Assembly: GCF_033095805.1 (NCBI RefSeq)
Contig: NZ_CP109901.1
Span: 2,108,001-2,172,000, forward strand
Origin: Serratia sp. UGAL515B_01
GTDB lineage: Bacteria > Pseudomonadota > Gammaproteobacteria > Enterobacterales > Enterobacteriaceae
Reading direction: 5' to 3'
DNA length: 64,000 nucleotides
Shown here: one piece after another, positions 20,629 to 31,867 of the stretch
Layout: each line of letters starts with the position of its first letter
How positions within the stretch are numbered: the stretch's first letter is position 1
Program-made: the position numbers and the translations under genes
Notes under the pieces: generated by a model
What the model saw: only the letters and a program-made list of their open reading frames with translations
Told to the model about the DNA's origin: nothing
Databases searched by the model: none

Positions 20629-22437
20629 ATGTCTGTGCGCATTTTTGCTACCTTGGTGCTTTCGGCACTCAGTTTTAGCTTACAGGCCGAAACCCTCAAT
20701 GAAAGCTACGCGTTCGCTACGCTCGGCGAACCGAAATACTCCAACGACTTCAGCCATTTTGACTATGTCAACCCCGCGGCCCCAAAGGGGGGAGATATTC
20801 GGCTGGCAGCTATAGGCACCTACGATAATTTTAACCGCTTTGCCTCACGTGGCGTACCTGGAGAAAGAACAGGGGAACTCTATGGCACGCTGTTTACCAC
20901 CTCCGACGATGAACCTTCAAGTTATTATCCGTTGATCGCAGAATCAGCACGTTACCCGGCAGACATGCGCTGGATGGAGTTGGATATCAATCCAAACGCC
21001 CGTTTTCATGACGGTAGCCCGATTACAGCTGCCGATGTGGCATTTACCTTCAACAAATTTATGACTGAAGGTGTTCCACAATTCCGTTCGTTATACAAAG
21101 GTGTTACGGTCAAAGCCATTTCCCGCCTGACCGTACGCATCGAACTTCCAGAACCGGATAGAGATCGACTGCTGGGCCTTTTTGGCCTTCCGATCTTGCC
21201 TGAAAATTTCTGGAAAAATCACAAGCTGAATGAGCCTTTGAGCATTCCTCCTCTCGGTAGCGGACCCTATAAAGTGGGTAGCTACCGCCTAGGACAGTTT
21301 ATTACCTATGAGCGTATACGCGATTATTGGGCTGCCAATTTGCCCGTCAATCGCGGGCGCTATAATTTCGATAGCCTACGTTATGATTACTATCTGGATG
21401 ATAAAGTAGCACTTGAGGCCTTTAAAGCTGGTGCGTATGACTTTCGTCTAGAGAGTTCACCCAAAAGCTGGTTTACGCAGTATGAAGGCGGCAACTTTGC
21501 GCGCAACTTCATCATTAAACAGGATGAGGCCAATCAAGCGGCGCAGAATACGCGCTGGTTGGCATTCAATATCCAGCGCCCGATATTTGCCGATCGACGG
21601 GTACGGGAAGCCATTACCCTGGCATTTGATTTTGACTGGATGAATAAGGCGCTTTATTACGGCGCTTATCAACGAACCAACAGCTACTTCCAAAACACCG
21701 CTTACGCCGCCAGTGGATATCCCGACGCAACAGAACTTACCTGGCTGGGCCCACTAAAAGGTAAAGTACCAGAAGAGGTTTTTACTGCTGTTTATCAGCC
21801 ACCAACCTCTGATGGTAGCGGTAACAACCGTGAAAACCTGTTGAAAGCCACCGAACTGCTGCAGCAGGCCGGTTGGGAAGTGAAAAATCAGCAGTTGGTT
21901 AACCGCAAAACCGGCAAGCCTTTTACCTTTGAGCTGATGTTATTGAGTGGCAGCAATTTTCAATATGTTTTGCCATTCCAGCACAATCTGAAGCGATTGG
22001 GTATTGACATGCAAATCCGCGAGATCGACGCCAGCCAATTCACTCGCCGGCTGCGTAAACGTGATTTTGATATGATGCCCACGGTGTATCTCGCCATGCC
22101 GTTCCCCGATTCTGCACTACAAACCCGTTGGGATTCAGACTATATCGACTCCAGTTGGAATACGCCCGGCGTCAGCGATCCAGCGGTAGATGCGCTGGTA
22201 CGGCAAATCATGAAACATCAAGGTGATGAAAAAGCCTTACTCTCTCTAGGCCGAGCGTTGGATAGAGTACTAACCTGGAATATGTACATGCTACCAATGT
22301 GGTATTCCAACCATGATCGCTACGCTTACTGGGATAAATTTTCTTCACCAGCGGTACGCCCAACCTACTCTATCGGCTTTGATAACTGGTGGTATGACGT
22401 AAACAAAGCGTCACGTTTGCCCGAACAACGGCAATAA
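20629..22437 (+). CDS. yejA: YejA, microcin C/peptide ABC transporter substrate-binding protein
   Basis: Periplasmic solute-binding protein of SBP family 5, 602 residues, with a signal peptide (residues 1-20). It binds peptides and, in E. coli, the antibiotic microcin C for delivery to YejBE. It has the family's typical first lobe (ESARYPADMRWMELDINPNA) and AVDALVRQI region. It is the first gene of yejABEF; yejB starts 9 bases after its stop. Confidence 0.95.
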   Translation: MSVRIFATLVLSALSFSLQAETLNESYAFATLGEPKYSNDFSHFDYVNPAAPKGGDIRLAAIGTYDNFNRFASRGVPGERTGELYGTLFTTSDDEPSSYYPLIAESARYPADMRWMELDINPNARFHDGSPITAADVAFTFNKFMTEGVPQFRSLYKGVTVKAISRLTVRIELPEPDRDRLLGLFGLPILPENFWKNHKLNEPLSIPPLGSGPYKVGSYRLGQFITYERIRDYWAANLPVNRGRYNFDSLRYDYYLDDKVALEAFKAGAYDFRLESSPKSWFTQYEGGNFARNFIIKQDEANQAAQNTRWLAFNIQRPIFADRRVREAITLAFDFDWMNKALYYGAYQRTNSYFQNTAYAASGYPDATELTWLGPLKGKVPEEVFTAVYQPPTSDGSGNNRENLLKATELLQQAGWEVKNQQLVNRKTGKPFTFELMLLSGSNFQYVLPFQHNLKRLGIDMQIREIDASQFTRRLRKRDFDMMPTVYLAMPFPDSALQTRWDSDYIDSSWNTPGVSDPAVDALVRQIMKHQGDEKALLSLGRALDRVLTWNMYMLPMWYSNHDRYAYWDKFSSPAVRPTYSIGFDNWWYDVNKASRLPEQRQ

Positions 22438-22446
22438 GGAATCGTG

Positions 22447-23541
22447 ATGGCAGCTTATCTGATACGCAGATTATTATTAGTGATCCCTACGCTTTGGGCG
22501 ATTATCACTATCAACTTTTTCATTGTGCAAGTCGCCCCAGGTGGACCAGTCGATCAGGCCATTGCCAGCATTGAACTGGGGCAAACCAGCGGGTTTACCG
22601 GTGGGGGCGCAGGGGATGGCCTTGGGCATGCCAAAGCCGGTGTTGGTAATGTAGGAGAGAGCCAATACCGTGGCTCACGTGGGCTAGACCCTGAGGTGAT
22701 CGCAGAGATCACCAAACGTTACGGTTTCGACAAACCCTTGCACGAACGTTACTTTTCCATGTTATGGAACTACGCCCGGTTTGACTTTGGCGAAAGTTTG
22801 TTCAGAGGTGCTTCTGTCATGCAGCTTGTCGGCCAAAGCTTGCCCGTTTCTATTACCTTGGGTTTGTGGAGCACACTGATTATTTACCTGGTATCTATCC
22901 CACTGGGAATACGCAAGGCGATCCACAACGGCAGTGCCTTTGATACCTGGAGCAGCACACTGATCATCGTCGGTTATGCCATACCGGCTTTTCTGTTTGC
23001 CATCTTGTTGATCGTCCTGTTTGCTGGGGGAAGCTACCTTGATTGGTTTCCACTACGCGGGCTAGTGTCCAGTAATTTCGATGCCCTGCCCTGGTATAGC
23101 AAGATCGTCGATTATCTGTGGCATATCACCCTCCCCGTACTGGCGACGGTGATCGGTGGATTCGCCACGCTGACCATGTTGACCAAAAACTCGTTTCTGG
23201 ATGAAATACGCAAACAATACGTGGTTACTGCCCGAGCCAAAGGGCTAGACGAAAAAAAGATCCTTTATCGTCACGTCTTCCGTAACGCCATGTTGCTGGT
23301 GATTGCCGGGTTCCCAGCCACTTTTATCAGCATGTTTTTCACTGGTTCCTTGTTAATCGAGGTCATGTTTTCGTTAAATGGCTTAGGATTGCTGGGCTAT
23401 GACGCCACCCTGCAACGAGACTATCCAGTGATGTTCGGTACGTTGTATATATTCACCCTGATCGGCCTGTTGCTGAATATCGTTAGTGATATCACCTATA
23501 CTCTGGTCGATCCGCGCATTGATTTCGAGGCACGTCAATGA
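22447..23541 (+). CDS. yejB: YejB, ABC transporter permease
   Basis: Inner-membrane permease (BPD_transp_1 family) of 364 residues that forms a heterodimer with YejE. It has an N-terminal helix ([16 protein letters not shown]), a large periplasmic loop and the EAA loop around [14 protein letters not shown] that contacts the ATPase. The ATG at 22447 was preferred to GTG at 22444 because AAGGA at 22436-22440 is well spaced and the E. coli protein starts at the same point. It overlaps yejE by 4 bases. Confidence 0.95.
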   Translation: MAAYLIRRLLLVIPTLWAIITINFFIVQVAPGGPVDQAIASIELGQTSGFTGGGAGDGLGHAKAGVGNVGESQYRGSRGLDPEVIAEITKRYGFDKPLHERYFSMLWNYARFDFGESLFRGASVMQLVGQSLPVSITLGLWSTLIIYLVSIPLGIRKAIHNGSAFDTWSSTLIIVGYAIPAFLFAILLIVLFAGGSYLDWFPLRGLVSSNFDALPWYSKIVDYLWHITLPVLATVIGGFATLTMLTKNSFLDEIRKQYVVTARAKGLDEKKILYRHVFRNAMLLVIAGFPATFISMFFTGSLLIEVMFSLNGLGLLGYDATLQRDYPVMFGTLYIFTLIGLLLNIVSDITYTLVDPRIDFEARQ

Positions 23542-24563
23542 GCCGTTTAAGCCCAATTAATCAGGCCCGTTGGGCGCGTTTTCGCAGCAATCGCCGCGGT
23601 TACTGGTCACTTTGGATTTTTTTGGCCGCCTTCATTCTCAGCCTGGCCGCTAACCTGATCGCTAACGATAAACCGCTGTTGGTTCGCTATGAAGGCCGTC
23701 TGTATGTACCTTTTATGGTCAACTACAGCGAGACCGTTTTCGGTGGTAAATTGAATACCGCCACAGATTTTCAAGACCCCTTTGTACTCAAGCAGATAGA
23801 ACGATCTGGCTGGGCGATATGGGCACCGATACGCTTCAGTTACAATACCATCAACTTTGCTACCGAGGTCCCCTTCCCTGCTCCGCCATCGCGACAAAAT
23901 CTGCTCGGAACAGACAGCAATGGCAGCGATGTTCTTGCAAGAGTACTGTATGGGTTCCGTATCTCGATGCTTTTCGGGCTCGCACTGACACTGTTTTCCA
24001 GTGTGATCGGTATCTGTGCAGGCGCAACGCAAGGTTATTACGGCGGTAGATTCGACCTATGGGGACAACGGTTTATTGAGGTATGGTCTGGCATGCCCAC
24101 CCTGTTCTTGATCATTCTGCTTTCCAGTATTGTGCAACCGAATTTTTGGTGGCTGTTGGCGATCACCATTCTATTTGGTTGGATGAGTCTGGTCGGCGTA
24201 GTACGTGCCGAATTCCTACGCACCCGCAATTACGATTACATTCGCGCGGCACGCGCCATGGGAGTAACGGATACGGTGATTATGTATCGCCATATGTTGC
24301 CCAACGCGATGGTGGCCACATTAACATTCCTGCCGTTTATTCTGTGCGGCTCGATTACCACACTCACCTCTCTCGATTTTCTTGGTTTTGGCTTACCGAT
24401 AGGTTCACCATCATTGGGCGAATTATTGTTACAGGGCAAAAATAACCTGCAGGCACCGTGGTTAGGCATTACTGCTTTCCTAACGTTGGCCGTGTTGCTC
24501 TCACTGTTAATCTTTATCGGCGAAGCAGTACGCGACGCTTTCGACCCTAGCAAGGCGCATTAA
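23538..24563 (+). CDS. yejE: YejE, ABC transporter permease
   Basis: Second permease subunit of the YejABEF importer, 341 residues, with an N-terminal cytoplasmic segment, a large loop and a C-terminal five-helix permease core. The EAA loop is visible as [13 protein letters not shown]. Its ATG overlaps the yejB stop (ATGA), which indicates coupled translation, and yejF starts 1 base after its stop. Confidence 0.95.
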   Translation: MSRLSPINQARWARFRSNRRGYWSLWIFLAAFILSLAANLIANDKPLLVRYEGRLYVPFMVNYSETVFGGKLNTATDFQDPFVLKQIERSGWAIWAPIRFSYNTINFATEVPFPAPPSRQNLLGTDSNGSDVLARVLYGFRISMLFGLALTLFSSVIGICAGATQGYYGGRFDLWGQRFIEVWSGMPTLFLIILLSSIVQPNFWWLLAITILFGWMSLVGVVRAEFLRTRNYDYIRAARAMGVTDTVIMYRHMLPNAMVATLTFLPFILCGSITTLTSLDFLGFGLPIGSPSLGELLLQGKNNLQAPWLGITAFLTLAVLLSLLIFIGEAVRDAFDPSKAH

Positions 24564-24564
24564 T

Positions 24565-26169
24565 ATGACCACTCCTCTTCTCGCCATTCAGGATCTCCGT
24601 ATTGTTTTCCGCCAAGGGGGGCAATTAAATCAAGTGGTTAATGGCGTTTCACTCGCGATTGAGCAAGGTGAAACCTTAGCTCTGGTCGGTGAGTCCGGTT
24701 CGGGTAAAAGCGTCACTGCCCTCTCCGTATTACGTTTATTACCGTCTCCACCGGTAAGTTACCCTAGTGGTGATATTCTGTTTAACGGTAAATCTCTCCT
24801 GCATGCTCCCGAAACCGAACTGCGCGAAGTGCGGGGCAACCTGATCTCTATGATCTTTCAAGAGCCGATGGTATCGCTCAATCCGCTGCACACCATTGAG
24901 ACACAACTTGCCGAAGTCTTGATGCTGCACCGAGGCATGAGCCGAGAAAGCGCCCGTTCTGAAATCATTCTGTGCCTGGATCGTGTAGGGATCCGTAATG
25001 CCAAAGGGCGGCTAAAAGATCATCCACATCAGCTATCCGGCGGTGAACGTCAGCGTGTGATGATTGCCATGGCAGTCCTTACCCAGCCAAAACTACTGAT
25101 TGCCGATGAGCCGACAACCGCACTCGATGTCACTATTCAGGCTCAGATCCTGGTGCTATTAAAAGAGTTAAAACAGGAAATGGGGATGGGATTACTGTTC
25201 ATTACACATAACCTGAATATTGTACGTCGTTTGGCCGATAACGTGGCGGTCATGCGCCAAGGCCTATGTGTGGAACAGGACAGCCGCGAAAACCTTTTCC
25301 ATACTCCACAGCATGCCTATACGCAGCAACTGCTGGCTGCAGAGGATATGGGTGAGCCACTGCCATTGCTCGCCAATCAGAAGCAGGGAGAGACTGCGCC
25401 ATTGTTGAAAGTAGAGAATTTGCAGGTCAGTTTCCCGATCAAACGCGGCCTGCTAAAGCGGATTGTTGATCAAAATTACGCACTTAAGGATCTGAGTTTT
25501 GAATTGCAGCCAGGTGAAAGCGTTGGTTTGGTCGGTGAATCCGGTTCAGGGAAAAGTACCACCGGTTTGGCGTTGCTACGATTACTCAGCTCCAAAGGGG
25601 CTATCTGGTTTAACGGGCAGCCGTTGCATGAGTTTAATAACCAGCAAATGCTGCCCTACCGTAGCAAGATACAGATTGTTTTTCAGGACCCTTATTCAGC
25701 GCTGAATCCAAGATTGAACGTGCTGCAAATCATCTCCGAGGGGCTAGAAGTACATCAGCAGCTAACAGTCGAACAGCGCGAAGAGCGGGTAATGGAAGCC
25801 TTGAAAGAAGTGGGGTTGGACCCCGAACTACGCCACCGTTATCCAACAGAGTTTTCCGGTGGGCAACGTCAGCGTATTGCGATTGCCCGAGCCCTGATCC
25901 TACAACCACAACTGTTGGTCCTCGATGAACCAACGTCATCGTTGGATAAATCGGTACAGGCACAAATCCTGGCACTGTTAAAGTCTTTGCAGCAACGGCA
26001 TAGGCTGGCTTATTTGTTCATCAGCCACGATCTTCAAGTGGTTCGATCACTCTGCCATAAAGTGATTGTTCTGCGCCAAGGGGAAGTCGTGGAACAGGGC
26101 GATTGTCAGACTATTTTCAATGCGCCCTCGGCTGCTTACACACAGCAATTATTGCAATTGGTTGATTAG
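24565..26169 (+). CDS. yejF: YejF, dual ABC ATPase
   Basis: ATPase of the YejABEF importer, 534 residues, with two fused ABC domains. Domain 1 has Walker A GESGSGKS, signature LSGGERQR and Walker B LLIADEPTTALD. Domain 2 has GESGSGKST, FSGGQRQR and LLVLDEPTSSLD. Both sites look catalytically intact. It ends the operon and converges on yejG with 13 bp between the stops. Confidence 0.96.
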   Translation: MTTPLLAIQDLRIVFRQGGQLNQVVNGVSLAIEQGETLALVGESGSGKSVTALSVLRLLPSPPVSYPSGDILFNGKSLLHAPETELREVRGNLISMIFQEPMVSLNPLHTIETQLAEVLMLHRGMSRESARSEIILCLDRVGIRNAKGRLKDHPHQLSGGERQRVMIAMAVLTQPKLLIADEPTTALDVTIQAQILVLLKELKQEMGMGLLFITHNLNIVRRLADNVAVMRQGLCVEQDSRENLFHTPQHAYTQQLLAAEDMGEPLPLLANQKQGETAPLLKVENLQVSFPIKRGLLKRIVDQNYALKDLSFELQPGESVGLVGESGSGKSTTGLALLRLLSSKGAIWFNGQPLHEFNNQQMLPYRSKIQIVFQDPYSALNPRLNVLQIISEGLEVHQQLTVEQREERVMEALKEVGLDPELRHRYPTEFSGGQRQRIAIARALILQPQLLVLDEPTSSLDKSVQAQILALLKSLQQRHRLAYLFISHDLQVVRSLCHKVIVLRQGEVVEQGDCQTIFNAPSAAYTQQLLQLVD

Positions 26170-26182
26170 TCAGCATTATAAT

Positions 26183-26527
26183 TCAAAAGGGATATCGCGC
26201 ACTGAGTTTCTCGGCAATCGCCACGCCCATATTTTTGAGCCGACACATGGCTGCACTTTCATCACAGTGGCTCAAAAACAGGCAAGGTTCTCCCTCCCAT
26301 TCAACAACAGCACAATCAACCTGTATCTCCTGCAAAGAAAGGTTAAGCTGTTGCATTACTTGCAAAGCATCGTCTCCGTCATGGCTGAGCAATTTCAAGC
26401 CAATAAGATTGTTATCCTCGTCTATCCCATTAAACGGGATCGGTTCAACCTTAATACCGGTAAAACCTGTTGACCAACGATAACTTTGCGGCAATCGATG
26501 TACGACCGAAAGTTGGCAACTACCCAC
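26183..26527 (-). CDS. yejG: Conserved protein YejG
   Basis: Protein of unknown function, 114 residues, the same length as E. coli YejG. The start is GTG at 26527, preceded by AGGG. The match runs from [17 protein letters not shown] to the C-terminal [20 protein letters not shown]. It is convergent with yejF and keeps the E. coli position. Confidence 0.9.
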   Translation of the reverse strand: MGSCQLSVVHRLPQSYRWSTGFTGIKVEPIPFNGIDEDNNLIGLKLLSHDGDDALQVMQQLNLSLQEIQVDCAVVEWEGEPCLFLSHCDESAAMCRLKNMGVAIAEKLSARYPF

Positions 26528-27206
26528 ATGAAATCCCTAGAATGAAAAGATCAAATACTTTTAAATAACAGGTGTATTTAAGTTATAGCCATAAAATGAC
26601 GATTTTGCCGCCAAAAATGTTAACTAAAAGTTAAATATATAACAAAACTTAGCCACACTCTGTACTTACTACCATCACGCAATTTTCAACCACCGTAGGA
26701 TATCCTCTTACAGTGAAATGCGATGTAGTTCTCATTTTTTCGCTATATTTAACCCTTAACTACCTTTAACTCAACTCTTTTTTCTTGCAATGCAGTTACT
26801 TTACATACGTTATATTTTTACAATATCCATACATTCATCTCGATTAGCATGCTGGTGATGAAATTTAACATATTGAAAAATATCGTAATTTATTAAAAAC
26901 TCTCGCTAAGCAATGTTTATCTCTTAGTGGGTACATATCTGATAACCTCGCAAATTGGCCGATGGGTTTTAACAAAAAAATACAGTTTGTTTGGCTACCA
27001 TTTAGAGAGTCAGGCACCGTTTTCAATGACCAGGCCTTAACTCTATCTATTAAATGAACGCGACTACCGCTGGCGATACTTTGAGCAAAAAAGAAGGTGT
27101 AGGCACAAAGTTTGGTGGGCAAAATACACGGCGAGTATAGCAGTAAAAAGTTCAGCTTAAGAGCTGATCAAAAAGAGTTTTTAGCCTTCAGTCTCTGGCT
27201 TTTCCT
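26528..27206. other. Long AT-rich spacer yejG-bcr
   Basis: No gene is supported in about 680 bp. An 85-codon open frame on the minus strand (26865-27122) lacks recognisable similarity. The region is AT-rich and must hold the yejG promoter; the remainder is unexplained and ends at a long palindrome. Confidence 0.4.
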
Positions 27207-27244
27207 GCAATCTAAAAGCTCAGTATGACGAGCTTTTAGATTGC
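27207..27244. repeat. 15-bp perfect inverted repeat downstream of bcr
   Basis: GCAATCTAAAAGCTC and its exact complement are separated by 8 bases, 15 bp beyond the bcr stop. No T-run follows on the minus strand, so it is not a classical terminator; it may stabilise the 3' end or terminate weakly. Confidence 0.7.
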
Positions 27245-27259
27245 AACTGATGCTAAGTA

Positions 27260-28456
27260 TCAGGCTGTATTATGACGAGGACGACTGGCATAAATATAGA
27301 ACAAAACCGAAATGACACTGCACAGCGCCATTGATGAAACCATCGGCCATACACTCTTACCCGGTGCCAGCGACAGTATCGCACCAACCAGTGCACCAAT
27401 GCTGAAACGCAGTGTTCCAGCCAGAGAAGAGGCTGTTCCCGCCATATGCGGAAAACCATCCAGAATCACTGCCATTGCGTTGGATGAAATCATCGCAATA
27501 AAACCAAGATAAACCGCAACCCCTAATACCAGCGCCCAGAACCCAAGCCCACAGGCACTAGCGAGTAATAACCACGCGCTCATAGCTAACTGGACAAACA
27601 AGCCGAAGCGAAACATGTTAACCGCACCGACCCTACGCACATTACGACTGTTGATCAACGTCGTCAGGAACAGAAACACAATATTGAGCGCAAAATAGTA
27701 ACCAAAATGCTGAGGCGATACGTTGTTCAGCTCAATATAGACAAACGGCCCGGCACTAAGGAAAGAGAACATACCGGCAAATGAAAAGGCACTGGCTAAC
27801 ATATAGCTCAGTACTCGCCGGTGGCGAAATAACGAACCGAAATTCCTCAACGTGGTACGCAGATGAAACTTTTGTCTGCGTTCTTTAGGCAGTGTTTCTT
27901 TGATAAAGAACGCTACCAGCAATGAACCGAATAATGCAGCTGCCGCCATCGTCCAAAAAATCGCGTGCCAATTGAACCATAGCAGCAAGGCCCCACCAAT
28001 CATTGGGGCAAGCAACGGTGCAATAGTCATCACCAAGATCACAAATGACATCATGCGTGAGAATTCGTCTTTGGTGAACATATCCCGCATCAAAGCGTTG
28101 ATCACCACACTGGCAGCAGCGGCAGCCAGGCCATGCAGGAATCGCAAGTTGATTAACTGCTCAATCGATTGAGCCATCGCACAGGCTCCGCCCGCGATAG
28201 CAAAGATCAGTGTCCCCCAAAGGATCACTGGCTTTCGGCCTATACTGTCTGACATTGGGCCATAAAAGAGCTGCCCAACAGCAAACCCCAGCATGTAAGC
28301 ACTGAGTGTCATCTGTACACGGCCTGACTCCACGCCAAACTCCTTGGCGATTATCGGCATACTGGGCAAATACATGTCGATCGCCAATGGCATCAGCATA
28401 GAAAGTAAGCCCAGGATAAAAATCAAACCAAGATGAGAGGTTCGGTTCTGTTGCAC
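27260..28456 (-). CDS. bcr: Bicyclomycin/sulfonamide efflux pump Bcr
   Basis: Major facilitator drug:H+ antiporter of the DHA1 family, 398 residues from GTG at 28456 (E. coli Bcr 396). It has twelve hydrophobic helices and conserved segments such as [25 protein letters not shown] and the [18 protein letters not shown] stretch. A TTG two codons upstream is an alternative start; GTG was preferred because AAGGAG is better spaced for it. It follows rsuA on the same strand by 30 bp, as in E. coli. Confidence 0.93.
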   Translation of the reverse strand: MQQNRTSHLGLIFILGLLSMLMPLAIDMYLPSMPIIAKEFGVESGRVQMTLSAYMLGFAVGQLFYGPMSDSIGRKPVILWGTLIFAIAGGACAMAQSIEQLINLRFLHGLAAAAASVVINALMRDMFTKDEFSRMMSFVILVMTIAPLLAPMIGGALLLWFNWHAIFWTMAAAALFGSLLVAFFIKETLPKERRQKFHLRTTLRNFGSLFRHRRVLSYMLASAFSFAGMFSFLSAGPFVYIELNNVSPQHFGYYFALNIVFLFLTTLINSRNVRRVGAVNMFRFGLFVQLAMSAWLLLASACGLGFWALVLGVAVYLGFIAMISSNAMAVILDGFPHMAGTASSLAGTLRFSIGALVGAILSLAPGKSVWPMVSSMALCSVISVLFYIYASRPRHNTA

Positions 28457-28486
28457 GCTCAACTACTCCTTAGTCAACCGTAAAAA

Positions 28487-29200
28487 TCAATCCTGCAGGT
28501 GAGGCGCACCCACACCGGCAATCTCGTCTTCAGTCAGCGGGCGGTATTCTCCGGGAGCCAAATCATCATCCAGCGTAATAGCACCAATACGTTCACGATG
28601 TAACTCAATCACCCGGTTCCCCACGGCGGCAAACATCCGTTTCACCTGGTGATAACGCCCTTCACTCAGTGTCAAACGCACCAAGTTGTCTTCGATTTTT
28701 TCCAAACGGGCAGGTTTGGTCAGATCTTTTTCGTTATGCAGTTGCACTCCTTGCTCAAATTGTTGAGCCGTATCAGCTGCCAACGGATGCTCCAAGGTGA
28801 CCAAGTAGGTTTTCTCACAGTGATGTTTCGGGGATGTGATACGGTGCGACCACTGGCCGTCATCGGTCATCAGCACCAAGCCTGTCGTATCAATATCCAA
28901 CCGCCCAGCCGCATGTAACTTGTAAGCCACAGGCTCATCAAGGAAATAGAGTACCGTTGGATGATCGGGGTCGTCAGTAGAACACACATAACCCTGTGGC
29001 TTATTAAGCATAAAGTAGCGATTCCCGACCAATTGTGCCAATACGTTACCATCAAATGTAACAACCTGATCAGGTGCCAATTTAATTGCCCCGCTTTTTA
29101 CCAATTCCCCATCTACGGTGACACGTTTTGCACGGAGTTCACGCGCTACAAGCGCACGGCTGATACCTAACTGTTGAGATAAAAATTTGTCCAGTCGCAT
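28487..29200 (-). CDS. rsuA: 16S rRNA pseudouridine(516) synthase RsuA
   Basis: Isomerises U516 of 16S rRNA to pseudouridine. It has 237 residues: an N-terminal S4 RNA-binding domain ([15 protein letters not shown]) and a RsuA-type catalytic domain whose motif [17 protein letters not shown] contains the catalytic Asp. The ATG at 29200 gives the E. coli N-terminus; an in-frame extension to 29272 is not conserved. It is upstream of bcr and divergent from radD. Confidence 0.95.
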   Translation of the reverse strand: MRLDKFLSQQLGISRALVARELRAKRVTVDGELVKSGAIKLAPDQVVTFDGNVLAQLVGNRYFMLNKPQGYVCSTDDPDHPTVLYFLDEPVAYKLHAAGRLDIDTTGLVLMTDDGQWSHRITSPKHHCEKTYLVTLEHPLAADTAQQFEQGVQLHNEKDLTKPARLEKIEDNLVRLTLSEGRYHQVKRMFAAVGNRVIELHRERIGAITLDDDLAPGEYRPLTEDEIAGVGAPHLQD

Positions 29201-29574
29201 TGAATCTGCTTTGCCTGCTGTTGTTATGATCGTACCGATCATGTTGCTCAATATGAAGCCCTGCCTTTGCACTAGGTGAAAGCGAACAGGTTCGGAGAGG
29301 ATGACTAAGTATAATTACGTGGGAAACAGCCTAAGCTGTGCCCTTTAATTGACCGCCAGCACTACTCACGCGCAATTAAGGGAGATGCGCCAGTATAGCC
29401 GCGTAAACGATAGCATAACAGGGGTAATTTCTATGTTCCTCGCACTGCTTATGAGCAGAAGGCATAATAATAGAAATTTTTCTGCCATCTGAGGAGCAGA
29501 ATGACACAGTTTCAGTGGGATATTATAAAGCAAAATGTGCACACAGTGGCCAAATTCAGCGGACGGTACTAACT
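29201..29574. other. rsuA/radD divergent spacer
   Basis: No gene is seen in this 374-bp region, which must hold the promoters of rsuA and radD. An imperfect inverted repeat (CCTTTAATTG near 29341 and CAATTAAGG near 29373) is of unknown role. Confidence 0.4.
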
Positions 29575-31332
29575 ATGGCCTTTACCCTGCGCCCTTATCA
29601 GTTAGAAGCGGTCGAAGCCACCATCGCTCATTTTCGGCAACACCCTGAACCAGCACTGATCGTGCTACCGACCGGTGCAGGCAAAAGCCTGGTGATTGCC
29701 GAACTAGCAAAACGCGCTCGTGGCAGGGTATTGATACTGGCCCACGTCAAAGAACTGGTAGCACAAAACCACAGCAAATATTGTGCTTATGGCCTAGAAG
29801 CCGATATTTTCGCCGCCGGTTTACAACAAAAAGAAAGCACGGGTAAGGTCGTCTTTGGTAGTGTGCAATCGGTAGCACGTAACCTTCCCTTGTTTGACGG
29901 TGCTTTCTCGCTGCTGATCATCGACGAATGTCACCGCATCAGCGACGATGACGATAGTCAATACCAGCAGATCATCCAGCATTTGCAAAAAACCAACCCG
30001 CAACTGTGCCTCCTAGGCCTCACGGCTACACCCTATCGGTTAGGGAAAGGCTGGATTTATCAATTCCACTACCACGGAATGATGCGCGGCGACAGCAACA
30101 GTTTATTTCGCGACTGTATTTATGAGTTACCCTTGCGTTACATGATTAAACAGGGATTCCTTGTCCCGCCAGAACGCTTGGATATGCCAATTGTGCAGTA
30201 CGATTTCAGCCGGTTACAAGCCAGAAGTAACGGGCTTTTTAGCGAAGTTGATCTCAATTGCGAGTTGAAAAAGCAAAGTCGTATTACACCGCACATTATC
30301 AGCCAGATCGTTGAGTACGCCGAAACACGTAAGGGAGTAATGATCTTTGCCTCCACGGTCGAACATGCCCGCGAAGTCCAGAGTTTGTTGCCCAAAGGAG
30401 AGGCCGCATTGGTGAATGCCGACACGCCACCAGCAGAGCGCGATGCACTGATCGAAGCCTTCAAGCAACAAAATTTACACTACCTGGTAAACGTGGCAGT
30501 GTTAACAACTGGCTTTGATGCGCCACATGTCGATTTGATTGCTATTTTGCGACCAACGGAATCCGTCAGCCTGTATCAACAGATTGTTGGGCGCGGATTG
30601 CGACTTTCTCCCGGCAAGACAGATTGCCTAATCCTCGACTACGCCGGAAACCCTCACGATCTGTTCACCCCCGAAGTGGGTACCAGTAAACCTCATGCAG
30701 ACAGTCAGCCGGTGCAAGTTTTTTGCCCAAGCTGCGGTTTTGCCAACCTGTTTTGGGGGAAATGTACGGAAAGCGGCGAAATTATCGAGCATTATGGTCG
30801 CCGTTGCCAAGGATGGCTAGAGGACGATGAAGGAAAGCGCGAACAATGCGATTACCGTTTCCGATTCAAAAGTTGCCCGCATTGCGGGGGTGAGAATGAT
30901 ATCGCGGCACGCCGTTGCCATCAGTGCCAAGAAATATTGGTCGATCCCGATGATATGTTAAAAGCTGCGTTGAAGTTAAAAGATGCCTTGGTGCTACGCT
31001 GCGGTGGTATGGAACTGCAAAGTGGTAAGGATGAAAAAGGAGAGTGGCTTAAGGCTACCTATTATGATGAAGACGGTACCAGTACTAGCGAGCGTTTCCT
31101 TCTGCAAACCCCGGCGCAGCGTAAAGCTTTCGAGATGCTTTTCCTGCGCCCTCATCAGCGAGCGCCTGGCGTTCCCTTCGGTTGGCTAAGTGCGGCGGAT
31201 ATCATTGCCCAACAAACACGGCTTCGTCATCCGGACTTTGTTGTTGCGCGTAAACGCGGTCAATTTTGGCAAGTGCGTGAAAAAGTTTTTGATTATCAGG
31301 GGCGCTTCCGCCGTGCTAACGAACTTTATTAG
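29575..31332 (+). CDS. radD: RadD (YejH), SF2 DNA repair helicase-like ATPase
   Basis: DEAD/DEAH-type superfamily 2 ATPase of 585 residues (E. coli RadD 586). RadD functions in double-strand break repair and stimulates RecA-mediated exchange. It has Walker A PTGAGKS, a DECH box (IIDECHRI), motif III region LGLTATP and motif [12 protein letters not shown]-terminal cysteine-rich zinc region shows CPSCGF and CPHCGGEN. The ATG at 29575 matches the E. coli N-terminus (FTLRPYQ); an in-frame extension upstream is not conserved. Confidence 0.95.
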   Translation: MAFTLRPYQLEAVEATIAHFRQHPEPALIVLPTGAGKSLVIAELAKRARGRVLILAHVKELVAQNHSKYCAYGLEADIFAAGLQQKESTGKVVFGSVQSVARNLPLFDGAFSLLIIDECHRISDDDDSQYQQIIQHLQKTNPQLCLLGLTATPYRLGKGWIYQFHYHGMMRGDSNSLFRDCIYELPLRYMIKQGFLVPPERLDMPIVQYDFSRLQARSNGLFSEVDLNCELKKQSRITPHIISQIVEYAETRKGVMIFASTVEHAREVQSLLPKGEAALVNADTPPAERDALIEAFKQQNLHYLVNVAVLTTGFDAPHVDLIAILRPTESVSLYQQIVGRGLRLSPGKTDCLILDYAGNPHDLFTPEVGTSKPHADSQPVQVFCPSCGFANLFWGKCTESGEIIEHYGRRCQGWLEDDEGKREQCDYRFRFKSCPHCGGENDIAARRCHQCQEILVDPDDMLKAALKLKDALVLRCGGMELQSGKDEKGEWLKATYYDEDGTSTSERFLLQTPAQRKAFEMLFLRPHQRAPGVPFGWLSAADIIAQQTRLRHPDFVVARKRGQFWQVREKVFDYQGRFRRANELY

Positions 31333-31394
31333 CCTTAATCTCTAAGGTAGAAAGGCAGGTTTTCATTGCCCATAGGGCGGCTTTCCGTTAAAAT

Positions 31395-31495
31395 GCCGCC
31401 CGCTTTACCCAGGTTCGCCTGGGGTAAAAGCAGGTTATCGAACCTGTTACTGGGTCGCCTGTAGCAGGGTAAATTTTCTTTTAAGAGAAAAAACA
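31395..31495 (+). promoter_or_regulatory. Structured 5' leader of rplY
   Basis: A long stem with a TTCG tetraloop (TTTACCCAGG / CCTGGGGTAAA, one bulge) at about 31404-31428 is followed by a second hairpin (CAGGTT-ATCG-AACCTG) near 31431 and further pairing before the start codon. In E. coli L25 represses its own translation through the rplY leader. The hairpins are seen directly; that they serve autoregulation here is inference. Confidence 0.6.
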
Positions 31496-31780
31496 ATGTT
31501 TACTATCAATGTACAAGTACGTAAAGACCAGGGTAAGGGTGCGAGCCGCCGCCTGCGTGCAGCCAACAAATTCCCAGCTATCGTTTACGGTGGCAAAGAA
31601 GCTGCAGTTTCCATCGAATTGGACCATGATTCTGTGAAGAACATGGAAATTAAACCAGAATTCTACAATGAAGCTATCATTCTGGTAATCGACGGTAAAG
31701 AAACCAAAGTTAAGGTCCAGGCTGTCCAGCGTCACGTATTCAAGCCTAAACTGGCCCATATCGACTTCGTTCGCGTTTAA
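31496..31780 (+). CDS. rplY: 50S ribosomal protein L25
   Basis: 5S rRNA-binding ribosomal protein, 94 residues, the short form without the CTC domain found in gamma-proteobacteria. The sequence begins [20 protein letters not shown] and ends IDFVRV, like E. coli L25. It lies between radD and ndpA as in E. coli, and is followed by a bidirectional terminator. The structured leader upstream suggests autogenous control. Confidence 0.97.
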   Translation: MFTINVQVRKDQGKGASRRLRAANKFPAIVYGGKEAAVSIELDHDSVKNMEIKPEFYNEAIILVIDGKETKVKVQAVQRHVFKPKLAHIDFVRV

Positions 31781-31816
31781 TCGCTACGTCATCGACCTTT
31801 CGGGACACCGAAGTAA

Positions 31817-31842
31817 AAAACGCCGCTATAGTGGCGTTTTTT
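31817..31842. terminator. Bidirectional terminator rplY/ndpA
   Basis: An 8-bp stem AAAACGCC / GGCGTTTT with an 8-nt loop is flanked by an A-run and a T6 run, between convergent genes. Confidence 0.87.
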
Positions 31843-31867
31843 ATTGGCTACATTTGGCGAAAAAAGT

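Noticed and set aside
26865..27122. 85-codon minus-strand frame between yejG and bcr
   Set aside because: No recognisable similarity and atypical composition; not supported as a gene.
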